IMG/VR virus record: IMGVR_UViG_3300025000_000286
Coordinates: 1 to 33,960 of that record
Origin: a virus
DNA: 33,960 nt
Reading direction: 5' to 3' (one strand)
Below are positions 6,516 to 13,748 of the stretch, piece by piece (within the stretch, counting starts at the first letter, position 1; every line of letters starts with the position of its first letter). The notes beneath the pieces were generated by a model, which had not been told where the DNA came from, made no database searches, and worked only from the letters and a program-made list of their open reading frames with translations. The translations under genes were made by a program, and so were the position numbers.

Positions 6516-8630
6516 ATGGGCATCTTATCATCAATCTTCGGGAGATCTGGCCATGTAACTGAACGGGCGACCAGGTCGGCGACATCCGCCGACCTGGATC
6601 TCGGGCCGGCCGTCGATGTCCTCGAACGCAAGGGATCGACCGAGATTCTCACCAGCCGGGACCTGGCCATGCTCATGCAGGGTTCGGCCAGCGCGGCCGG
6701 GGTCGGGGTCAGCCCGAACACGGCCATGCGCTATGTCACGGTCTGGGCCTGCATCCGCCTGTTGGCCGAGTCCATTGCCCAGATGCCGGTGCACCTGTAC
6801 CGCAAACTGCCGGACGGCAGTAGGCAGCGGATCAGCGATATCGCCCTGGCGGAGATCATCTCCTCGGCCCCCAACAGCTGGCAATCGCCCTTCGAGTATT
6901 TCGAGTTCCTGGTCGCGGCCCTCTGCCTGCGCGGCAATCACTACGCCTATATCAACCGCCTCGGCTCCGGCGCCATCGCCGAGCTGATCCCGCTGCTGCC
7001 GCAATCGGTTACCGTGCTGCGCGACGGCTACGACCTCAGTTACCGGGTGCGCTTCGAGAACGGCAGCACCGACACCCTGCCGCAGGAAAAGATCCATCAC
7101 GTCCGGGGCCTGACCCTGGACGGCTTTGTCGGCGTCTCGCCGATCGCCTACCAGCGCAACGCCATCGGCCTGGGCATGTCCGCCGAAAACCACGGATCTT
7201 ATCTGTTTAAGAACGGGGCGATGCCGGCAGGCACCCTGAGCATGCCGTCGGAACTGTCCGACGAGGCCTATGAGCGGATCAGGAAATCATGGAGGGAGAC
7301 CCATAGCGCCGACAAGCAGGGCGGTGTCGCGGTGCTCGAGGGCGGCCTCAAGTTCGACAAGATCTCGATGAGCAACGAGGATGCCCAGTACCTCGAGGTC
7401 CGGCAGTTCCAGCGCACCGAGATCTGCTCGATCTACCGGGTGCCGCCGCACATGATCGGCGACCTGAGCAAATCGAGTTTTTCGAACATCACCCAGCAGT
7501 CGCTGGAGATGGTCAAGTACACCTTCCTGCCGATCTGCCGAAGGATCGAGGCGGCTATCAAGCGGGATCTGCTGACCGAGCAGGAACGCCGGCGCGGTTT
7601 GTATGTCGAGTTCCTGGTCGACGGCCTGGAGCGGGCCGACCTCGAACAGCGCTACCGCTCCTATAACGTCGGGATCATGAGCGGCATCCTCAGCCCGAAC
7701 GAATGCCGGGCCATGGAAAACCGCAATCCCCGCCCCGGCGGCGACCTCTACCTGGCGCCGCTGAACATGGTCGACTCGAGCGAAGGCATGCCGAAGGAAG
7801 GCGGTGATCCTGAAGAACAGGATGAAGACGGCGGCAAGTCCTTCAAAAGCAAATGCATCGGAACGGCTGTTCCCGCCCCCCTGGGCAAGGCGCTGATCAC
7901 CAAAGGCGTCCTTGCCCGGGAACAGCTCCGGGAATCCTTCGCTCCGCGCTTCAAGGTTCTGGCAGCGGCCCTGGTCGCCTACGAGACCGGCGAGCTGCGC
8001 CAGGCCATGGCCGACAACAACGGCGAGATCGGGCCGGGGTTCTCCGGCAGCATGACCGAGATCTACCGCCGGCTGCCGGACTATATCCGCAACCAGTTCC
8101 TCGGGCTGATGCGGGAATACGCGGTGGCGGTGCGCAACGCGGCCCTGGAGGAGATCGACAGCGAGGTGGAGATCGATTCCAACGAGCTGGCCAAATATGT
8201 CGAGGAGACCATGGCGGCCTTCAGCACCCGGCATATCTCCTCGAGCGAGGGGCAGCTGGCGGCCCTGATCAACGACACGGTCCTGGAGGATCTGCCGGCG
8301 GCGATCGAGCAGCGGCTGTCCGAGTGGGATGCAACCCGGGCGGCGAAGATCGCCAGCCGTGAGCCGATTCAGCAGGAGAGCGCGGTGTCGCGCTGGGTGT
8401 GGCTGGCCGCCGGTGTCACCCTGCTGCAGTGGCAGCGACGCGGCAACAAGTCCTGCCCGTTCTGCACGGCGCTGAACGGCAAGATCGTCGGCATCAACGA
8501 GCCCTTTGTCGAGGCCGGCGACTTCACCCCGGAAGGTCACGAGGCCTCGCCGCTGAAGGTGCGCGGGCCGAAACTGCACGCCCCGATCCACCAGGGCTGC
8601 GTGTGCGTCATAACCCCAGTGCGAGGATAG
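6516..8630 (+). CDS. Portal protein (HK97 type) fused to a C-terminal MuF-like head morphogenesis domain
   Basis: The portal forms the dodecameric ring at one capsid vertex through which DNA passes. Residues about 60-430 match the HK97/lambda-type portal family: AMRYVTVWACIRLLAESIAQ, then HLYRK near the start, PYEY-like SPFEYFEF, the EKIHHVRGL segment, and RVPPHMIGDLSKSSFSN. At 704 residues it is much longer than a plain portal (about 400-450). The extra C-terminal third ends in a SPP1 gp7/MuF-like cysteine region: SCPFCTALNGKIVG (about residue 645) and IHQGCVCVITP (about residue 690). The two functions, normally encoded by two genes, appear joined. The protease gene follows after 3 bases. 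Confidence 0.92.
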   Translation: MGILSSIFGRSGHVTERATRSATSADLDLGPAVDVLERKGSTEILTSRDLAMLMQGSASAAGVGVSPNTAMRYVTVWACIRLLAESIAQMPVHLYRKLPDGSRQRISDIALAEIISSAPNSWQSPFEYFEFLVAALCLRGNHYAYINRLGSGAIAELIPLLPQSVTVLRDGYDLSYRVRFENGSTDTLPQEKIHHVRGLTLDGFVGVSPIAYQRNAIGLGMSAENHGSYLFKNGAMPAGTLSMPSELSDEAYERIRKSWRETHSADKQGGVAVLEGGLKFDKISMSNEDAQYLEVRQFQRTEICSIYRVPPHMIGDLSKSSFSNITQQSLEMVKYTFLPICRRIEAAIKRDLLTEQERRRGLYVEFLVDGLERADLEQRYRSYNVGIMSGILSPNECRAMENRNPRPGGDLYLAPLNMVDSSEGMPKEGGDPEEQDEDGGKSFKSKCIGTAVPAPLGKALITKGVLAREQLRESFAPRFKVLAAALVAYETGELRQAMADNNGEIGPGFSGSMTEIYRRLPDYIRNQFLGLMREYAVAVRNAALEEIDSEVEIDSNELAKYVEETMAAFSTRHISSSEGQLAALINDTVLEDLPAAIEQRLSEWDATRAAKIASREPIQQESAVSRWVWLAAGVTLLQWQRRGNKSCPFCTALNGKIVGINEPFVEAGDFTPEGHEASPLKVRGPKLHAPIHQGCVCVITPVRG

Positions 8631-8633
8631 AGC

Positions 8634-9272
8634 ATGGAACGCAAACAGATTTCCCGGCCGTTCGAGTTGAAGGCCATCGATGAGAACGGCGTGTTCGAGG
8701 GCTACGGCTCGGTGTTCGGCAACGAGGACTGGTATCGCGACATCGTCGAAAAAGGGGCCTTCGCCAAGTCACTGGCGGCGCACAAGCTGAAAGGGACCTT
8801 CCCGTCGATGTGCTGGCAGCACTATGCCGAGAAGGTGGTCGGGGTCTACGAGGAGATGCGCGAGGACGACTACGGCCTGTTCCTGCGCGGCCGGTTGCTG
8901 AAGGATGACGTCGCCCTGGCGCGTGAGGCCTACGCCTTGATGAAGGCCAAGGCGATCACCGGCCTGTCTGTCGGGATCCGGGTGCAGATCGAGGAGTACG
9001 ACCGCAACAGCGATGTCCGGACCATCAAGGAGGCGGAGCTGTGGGAGGTGTCGCTGGTCACCTGGCCGGCCAATGACCTGGCCAGGGTGGAGAACGTCAA
9101 GAGCATCAAGGATGTGATCGGGCTGGAGCGCTACCTGCGCGAGGCAGGCGGTGTCAGCCGGAAGGAAGCGAGGGAGGTCATTCACTCCGTCAAGTCGAGC
9201 ATGCGCCAGGCCTGCGAGACCGAGGAATTGAGTCGGATCATCGAAAACAACATTTCAATTTTGCGAGGTTAA
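8634..9272 (+). CDS. Prohead protease (HK97 gp4-like, S78)
   Basis: This protease cleaves the scaffold or delta domain of the capsid protein during head maturation. The 212-residue protein begins with RPFELKAIDENGVFEGYGSVF and shows the expected catalytic elements: His63 in CWQHYAEK, Ser112 in ITGLSVGIR, and acidic residues at 134-138 in EAELWEVSLVTWPAN. That arrangement and order is typical of the family. It lies between portal and capsid, the usual order, and ends just before the capsid start. Confidence 0.94.
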   Translation: MERKQISRPFELKAIDENGVFEGYGSVFGNEDWYRDIVEKGAFAKSLAAHKLKGTFPSMCWQHYAEKVVGVYEEMREDDYGLFLRGRLLKDDVALAREAYALMKAKAITGLSVGIRVQIEEYDRNSDVRTIKEAELWEVSLVTWPANDLARVENVKSIKDVIGLERYLREAGGVSRKEAREVIHSVKSSMRQACETEELSRIIENNISILRG

Positions 9273-9274
9273 TC

Positions 9275-10480
9275 ATGCCTGAACTGGAACTGAAGACCCT
9301 GCTGGAAAAGCAGAATAAAGCATTTGCCGAATTCAAGGAAGCCAACGATCTGCGCCTGAAGGCCCTGGAGTCGAAGGGCAGCGTCGATCCCCTCCTCGAG
9401 GAGAAGGTCGACAAGGCCAACGCGGCGATCACCGAGATCGGCAAGCAGATGAGCGAGATCGAGAAGAAGATGAACCGCCCGGGCGGGGTCGGCAAGGGAT
9501 CCGACAGGCCCGAGGTGGACGAACACAAGCAGGCCTTCGGTTCCTTCCTGCGCAAGGGCCGTGAGGACGGCCTGCGTGATCTGGAGAAGAAGGCCCTGAA
9601 CATCACCACCGACGAGGACGGCGGCTACGCGGTGCCGACCGAGCTCGACACCGAGATCCTGCAGCTCATGCGCAACGAGTCGCCGATGCGACGGGTGTGC
9701 CTGGTGCGGAGCATCGGCGGCGCCGAGTACAAAAAGCTGGTCAACCTGGGAGGCAGCACCTCAGGGTGGGTGGATGAGGATGACGCCAGGCCGGAAACCG
9801 TCTCTCCGAAGCTTGCCGCCATCACGCCATACATGGGCGAGATCTACAGCAACCCTGCCGCTACCCAGCAGATGCTCGACGATGTCTTTTTCAATGCCGA
9901 GCAGTGGCTGTCAGACGAGGTGGCCGTAGAGTTCGCGGAAGAGGAAAACCTGGCGTTCCTGAGCGGCAACGGCACCAAGAAGCCGAAGGGGATCCTGGCC
10001 TATACCGCGGTCTCCACCGCCGACGCCACCAGGGCATTCGGGCAGCTCCAGTATAAGGAGACCGCCTCCGAGACTGCGGTCACCGGCGATGAGCTGATCG
10101 ACCTGGTCTACCTGCTGCGGAGTAAATACCGCAACGGGGCCGCCTGGATGATGAACAGCCTGAGCCTGGCCTCGGTCCGGAAGCTGACGGATTCGGTATC
10201 TGGCCAGTACCTGTGGGCCCCTGGCCTGCAGGCCGGCCAGCCGTCGCAGCTGCTGGGCTACGCGGTTGAAGAAAACGAGGACATGGCGGATATCGCCACC
10301 GGCGTCGTATCCGTGATGTTCGGCAACTTCAAACGCGGCTACATGATTGTTGATCGCATGGGCACCAGGACGTTGCGCGATCCCTATACCAACAAGCCGT
10401 ATGTCAACTTCTACACGACCAAGCGGGTCGGCGGCATGCTGACCGACAGCCTGGCGATCAAGCTGCTGAAGCAGAAATAG
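9275..10480 (+). CDS. Major capsid protein (HK97 fold)
   Basis: A 401-residue HK97-fold shell protein. Residues 1 to about 72 form a charged coiled coil (LKTLLEKQNKAFAEF and EIGKQMSEIEKKM), which serves as the scaffold-like delta domain removed by the protease. The mature part opens with LNITTDEDGGYAVPTEL, continues with SPMRRVCLVRSI, and has the typical LSGNGTKKPKGIL (P-domain) and KRGYMIVDRMGTRTLRDPYT segments. Processing probably occurs near residues 100-110, by comparison with the family. The start ATG 9275 follows GCGAGGT. Confidence 0.95.
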   Translation: MPELELKTLLEKQNKAFAEFKEANDLRLKALESKGSVDPLLEEKVDKANAAITEIGKQMSEIEKKMNRPGGVGKGSDRPEVDEHKQAFGSFLRKGREDGLRDLEKKALNITTDEDGGYAVPTELDTEILQLMRNESPMRRVCLVRSIGGAEYKKLVNLGGSTSGWVDEDDARPETVSPKLAAITPYMGEIYSNPAATQQMLDDVFFNAEQWLSDEVAVEFAEEENLAFLSGNGTKKPKGILAYTAVSTADATRAFGQLQYKETASETAVTGDELIDLVYLLRSKYRNGAAWMMNSLSLASVRKLTDSVSGQYLWAPGLQAGQPSQLLGYAVEENEDMADIATGVVSVMFGNFKRGYMIVDRMGTRTLRDPYTNKPYVNFYTTKRVGGMLTDSLAIKLLKQK

Positions 10481-10511
10481 GCCGATAGTCAATCGTTTCA
10501 TTTCATGGTTT

Positions 10512-10538
10512 CCCGGGCCTGACGAATGCGGGCCCGGG
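10512..10538 (+). promoter_or_regulatory. Strong GC hairpin after the capsid gene
   Basis: CCCGGGCC (10512-10519) pairs perfectly with GGCCCGGG (10531-10538) around an 11-base loop. No T-run follows, so it is more likely a 3' stabilising or attenuating structure for the abundant capsid message than a full terminator. Transcription must continue into the head-tail genes. Confidence 0.6.
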
Positions 10539-10561
10539 CAGCCGACAGGAGAAAACAGCAG

Positions 10562-10993
10562 ATGAAAAAAGATATCTCGAAAAATCTCGGAGTATTCGCG
10601 GCAATTGGGCCGGTGGTGCTCGATGACGACAATACCCCGGCGGCGATCGACATCGGCAACTTCGGCGGGGCGATAATCCTGATCATGGTCGGCATCGGCG
10701 GCATCACCTTTACCGCCGACAATAAAGTCGAGTTCAAGTTGACCCACTCGGACGACGACTCGACCTATACGGCGGTGGCCCAGGGCGACGTGAACGGCGT
10801 CACCGTCGGCACCGGCGGCATCGTCAGGAGCCTGGTGGCGGCCCATGCCGCGGCCACCCTGACCAAGGTCGGCTACCACGGCGGCAAGCGCTACCTGAAA
10901 CTGTTGGCGGATTTCTCCGGCACGCACGGGGCCGGGACGCCGATGTCGGCGGTGGTGGTCGCCGGCGAGCCCTACATCGCCCCGGTCGCGTAA
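10562..10993 (+). CDS. Small head protein, possible capsid decoration protein
   Basis: A 143-residue protein from ATG 10562 (ACAGGAGAAA upstream). It is beta-rich, with a Gly/Ala/Asp composition: VVLDDDNTPAAIDI, then FTADNKVEFKLTHSDDDSTY, then a closing AVVVAGEPYIAPVA. Proteins with this HSDD-type pattern are common directly after the major capsid gene in siphophages and are usually annotated as head decoration or head-fibre-like proteins. Position and composition support a virion role. No specific family could be proven. Confidence 0.7.
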   Translation: MKKDISKNLGVFAAIGPVVLDDDNTPAAIDIGNFGGAIILIMVGIGGITFTADNKVEFKLTHSDDDSTYTAVAQGDVNGVTVGTGGIVRSLVAAHAAATLTKVGYHGGKRYLKLLADFSGTHGAGTPMSAVVVAGEPYIAPVA

Positions 10994-11035
10994 CAGGACA
11001 GCCAACCAGTCTGCAGGCAACGAGGTCAACTTGAT

Positions 11036-11623
11036 ATGAACACCGAACTGGTAACAGCACCCGCAACCCTGCCGGTCACGGCCGACGAGCTGCGGCGGCA
11101 TGTCTGGGAAGTCTATGACCGGGATGCCAGTGACAACACCTATTTCACTGAGCTGTTGACCAGGGCGACGGCGCATGTCGAGACGATCACCAACCGCAAG
11201 CTGGTGTCGCAGACCTGGCGCGGTTACCTCAACACCTGGCCGGCCGGCGGCGCTGCCATAGAGCTGCCGTTCGGCCGGGTGACCGAGATCACCCGCTTCA
11301 ACTGGCTGGGCGAGGATGCGGTCGATCATACGATGACGGCCTCGACCCATTACATTGCCGCCTTGACCGGCTGGTTCCCGAAGGTGGTGCCGGTCAGTGC
11401 CTGGCCGGCAGGGGCCCTGTTCCAGGTCGACCCGATCCGGATCGAGTTCGTTGCCGGCTTCGGGGCGGCTGCGGTGGTGCCGGACGATCTCAAGCAGGCG
11501 ATCTGCCTGCTGGCGGCGCACTGGTACAAAAACCGGGAGATCGTCCGGGTGGGCAATGTCGTCAGTATCCTGCCGCGGGCGTTTGATTCGCTGGTCGGGC
11601 CCTGGCGGATCCGGAGGGTGTGA
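11036..11623 (+). CDS. Head-tail connector (phage gp6-like/phiE125 gp8 family)
   Basis: A 195-residue protein of the head-completion type that forms a ring under the portal. It begins with a VTADELRRHVWEVYDRDAS helix, then TYFTELLTRATAHVETITNRKLVSQTW, which is the hallmark of the gp6/gp8 adaptor family. FVAGFGAAAVVPDDLKQAICLLAAHWYKNRE completes the family pattern. It sits between capsid and tail genes, in the expected order. Confidence 0.9.
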   Translation: MNTELVTAPATLPVTADELRRHVWEVYDRDASDNTYFTELLTRATAHVETITNRKLVSQTWRGYLNTWPAGGAAIELPFGRVTEITRFNWLGEDAVDHTMTASTHYIAALTGWFPKVVPVSAWPAGALFQVDPIRIEFVAGFGAAAVVPDDLKQAICLLAAHWYKNREIVRVGNVVSILPRAFDSLVGPWRIRRV

Positions 11624-11626
11624 GCT

Positions 11627-12112
11627 ATGGCGACTGAGCTGGTGGTCAAGGACAACATATCGCCTGCGCTATACCGGTTGATCAAGCGGGTGGACAGCCT
11701 ACAGCCGGTGATGCGCCGGGTGGAGGATGAGATCCTCGATCCGATGGTGACTGCGGCCTGGTCGGCTTCCGGTCTGCGGTCGCGGAGCGGGGCCTTGCTG
11801 GCGGCCATCACTCCCTGGCATGGCAAGAGCTCCGCCGGCGTCACCCTGAAGGCGAAGGGTGGGCGGGCGGATGTCGACAGGGTCTTCGCCAAGGCGGCGA
11901 CCCATACCCGGGGCGCGAAGAAGTTTTCCTTCAAACAGGGCTATTACAGATCGAAAAAGGGCAGCCGGAAAAAGAGCAGCATCCTCAAGGCCAAGCGGCG
12001 ATCGCCCTGGGGGGATATCCCGGCCAGGGAGTTTTTCCCGGAAGAAGAGGGCCTCGAGCGCAAGAAAGGGGCAATCGTCAACATGATCATGGAGCACCTG
12101 CAGAATGCTTAA
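11627..12112 (+). CDS. Head-tail joining / tail completion protein (gpG/HK97 gp10-like)
   Basis: A 161-residue basic protein. PWGDIPAREFFPEEEG near residue 127 matches the IPARPF-type motif of the phage virion morphogenesis family (Mu gpG and relatives). The N-terminus has a DNISPALYRLIKRVDSLQPVM segment, and the middle is rich in Lys and Arg. It overlaps the next gene by 8 bases. The likely role is connecting the head to the tail; the exact partner is inferred from order. Confidence 0.82.
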   Translation: MATELVVKDNISPALYRLIKRVDSLQPVMRRVEDEILDPMVTAAWSASGLRSRSGALLAAITPWHGKSSAGVTLKAKGGRADVDRVFAKAATHTRGAKKFSFKQGYYRSKKGSRKKSSILKAKRRSPWGDIPAREFFPEEEGLERKKGAIVNMIMEHLQNA

Positions 12113-12530
12113 TCTCCTTGCCCAGGCGAATTCGATATTGACCCAGATGGCGACGGTCGCCGGCCTCAACCAGACCGACCTGATCGAGTCGATCGACGAC
12201 GTGGAGCGTCAGCCCTATGTGCTGCCGATGGCGCAGCTGCTGCTGCACCAGGCCGTGCCGAAACTGCCGGAGAACAAGATCAGCGACGTCAACACCTCCT
12301 GGACGGTGATCGTCACCGCCAGGAGCCTGCTCGGCGTGAAAGGGCACCTGGCGATGATCGACGGTCTGCTCGACGTGTTGAGCGGCTTCCAGCCGGAGGG
12401 CACGATCAGGCCGCTGTCTCCAGTGAAGATAGAGTTTTTAGACAGGGTCGGCGAGCAGGCCTCGGCCTACGCCGTAACCTTTTCCACGCTACAACGGGCG
12501 ACCATCAACTGGGATGTCCGCATACATTAA
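12105..12530 (+). CDS. Tail terminator-like protein (Gp37-like)
   Basis: A 141-residue protein placed between the head-tail joining protein and the tail tube, where the tail terminator is normally encoded. YVLPMAQLLLHQ, SWTVIVTARS and AYAVTFSTLQRATINWDV resemble the mixed alpha/beta fold of the Gp37/DUF1834-type tail terminators that cap the tube end. No single diagnostic residue exists, so the call rests mostly on position and general pattern. Confidence 0.7.
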   Translation: MLNLLAQANSILTQMATVAGLNQTDLIESIDDVERQPYVLPMAQLLLHQAVPKLPENKISDVNTSWTVIVTARSLLGVKGHLAMIDGLLDVLSGFQPEGTIRPLSPVKIEFLDRVGEQASAYAVTFSTLQRATINWDVRIH

Positions 12531-12540
12531 GAGGTAAATT

Positions 12541-13290
12541 ATGAGCGCATTTTCGTTCATCGGCGCGGCCGATGCCTATGTGGATCTCCTGACCGACGAG
12601 GGCGTGCGGACCGGCCTGGAGCTGAAGGGCAACTGCACCCAGTTCATCCCGAAGCCCGACTCCGAGCGCAAGGAACAGACCGGCAACGGCCGGGCCAACT
12701 ACGGCCAGGTTCTGGCCTCGGTCACCCTGCCGAAGCCGATGACCGCCAAGATCACCTTCAATCAGCTGGACGCGGCCCTGTTCGCCGCCGCCTTCTTCGG
12801 CACGAATACGGCCCTGACCCAGGCGGCCGGGGCGGCTGCCGAGCGGGACGTGACGGCCATCCTCGACAAGTGGGTCGACATCGGCAACATGATGATCACC
12901 GCAGCGACCACGGTCAAGGATCCCACCAACACCACGATCTATGTCAAGGATACCGACTACGAGCTCAACCTCCGCCTGGGCATGATCAAGTGCCTGTCCA
13001 CCGGCTCCATCACCGCCGGCGAGGTCCTGAATGTTATCCCGACCTGCGAGGTGATCGCCGGCATCACGACGGCGGCGATGACCAAGAGTAACGTGCGGAT
13101 CCGCATCAAGCTCGACGGCCAGAACTTCGCCGACGGCCGCAATTTCGTCACCGACATCTACCAGATGCGCCTGGCGCCGACTTCAGAGTTCTCGTTGATC
13201 AGCAACGACTTCGTCGACGTGACCTTCGAGGGCTCGCTCGAGACCCCGGCCGGATACGACGAGCCGATGAAACATCACTGGCTGAGTTAA
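12541..13290 (+). CDS. Major tail tube protein
   Basis: A 249-residue protein with the alternating beta pattern of siphophage tail tubes. Recognisable parts are SFIGAADAYVDLLT at the start, TLPKPMTAKITFNQLDAALFAAAFFG, YELNLRLGMIKC, and FVDVTFEGSLETPAGYDEP near the end. It polymerises in hexameric rings around the tape measure. There is one tail tube gene and no sheath gene nearby, which supports a non-contractile tail. Confidence 0.85.
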   Translation: MSAFSFIGAADAYVDLLTDEGVRTGLELKGNCTQFIPKPDSERKEQTGNGRANYGQVLASVTLPKPMTAKITFNQLDAALFAAAFFGTNTALTQAAGAAAERDVTAILDKWVDIGNMMITAATTVKDPTNTTIYVKDTDYELNLRLGMIKCLSTGSITAGEVLNVIPTCEVIAGITTAAMTKSNVRIRIKLDGQNFADGRNFVTDIYQMRLAPTSEFSLISNDFVDVTFEGSLETPAGYDEPMKHHWLS

Positions 13291-13320
13291 GCCGCGGCCT
13301 GAACAGGCAAGGAGTAGCGC

Positions 13321-13716
13321 ATGGCGCGGAAAGTTAAGGTTGTGAATATCGAAGGGCGGGGTGAGGTGACAGTCAAGGAGGTCAGCCCGTACGGGATGTG
13401 GCTGGCCTACCAGGAAAAGGCCGGCGGGATGGAAGAGTTGACCGCCATGTTCAACGATGCGGTGACCCCAGGGTTTGACGAGATCAAGACCTGGTATCCG
13501 TCGGAGATAGAACAGGTTATCGATGCGTTTCTGACGGTGAATGAAAGTTTTTTCGCGATAGCCCGAAAGCTCAAGGTGGACGGGCTGCTGGTGGAGATCG
13601 GAAGAAATATGTCGAAGAGCTTGCCGGAGCTGTTTGTCGACTCATACAAGAAGGTCATGGCCAGGCTGCCTGGTCTTACGGCTGGAGCCATTTCCTCACC
13701 GCCATCAAAACCCTGA
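13321..13716 (+). CDS. Tail assembly chaperone, zero-frame product
   Basis: A 131-residue protein directly upstream of the tape measure gene, the fixed position of the tail assembly chaperone. VTVKEVSPYGMWLAYQEK and EIEQVIDAFLTVNESFF are typical of this family. At codons 76-78 the message reads T TTT TTC (13548-13554), a classical -1 slippery heptamer. Downstream of it both the zero frame and the -1 frame stay open. The -1 frame looks the more protein-like of the two, so this product and a frameshifted form are probably both made, as in lambda gpG/gpGT. Confidence 0.85.
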   Translation: MARKVKVVNIEGRGEVTVKEVSPYGMWLAYQEKAGGMEELTAMFNDAVTPGFDEIKTWYPSEIEQVIDAFLTVNESFFAIARKLKVDGLLVEIGRNMSKSLPELFVDSYKKVMARLPGLTAGAISSPPSKP

Positions 13717-13736
13717 ACGGACCTACGAAAGGATAA
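13554..13736 (+). CDS. Frameshift extension of the tail assembly chaperone (-1 frame)
   Basis: After a -1 slip at 13548-13554 the ribosome would add 60 codons ending at TAA 13736. The total product would be 138 residues. The added part includes KKYVEELAGAVCRLIQE and GHGQAAWSYGWSHFL followed by TAIKTLNGP. Its Trp/Tyr/His-rich pattern, together with ordinary codon use, looks like real coding sequence. No start codon and ribosome site lead into this frame, so frameshifting is the simplest explanation. The shift was not tested, and the zero-frame product is only seven residues shorter. Confidence 0.78.
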   Translation, partial: RDSPKAQGGRAAGGDRKKYVEELAGAVCRLIQEGHGQAAWSYGWSHFLTAIKTLNGPTKG

Positions 13737-13748
13737 ACTGGACACGGT

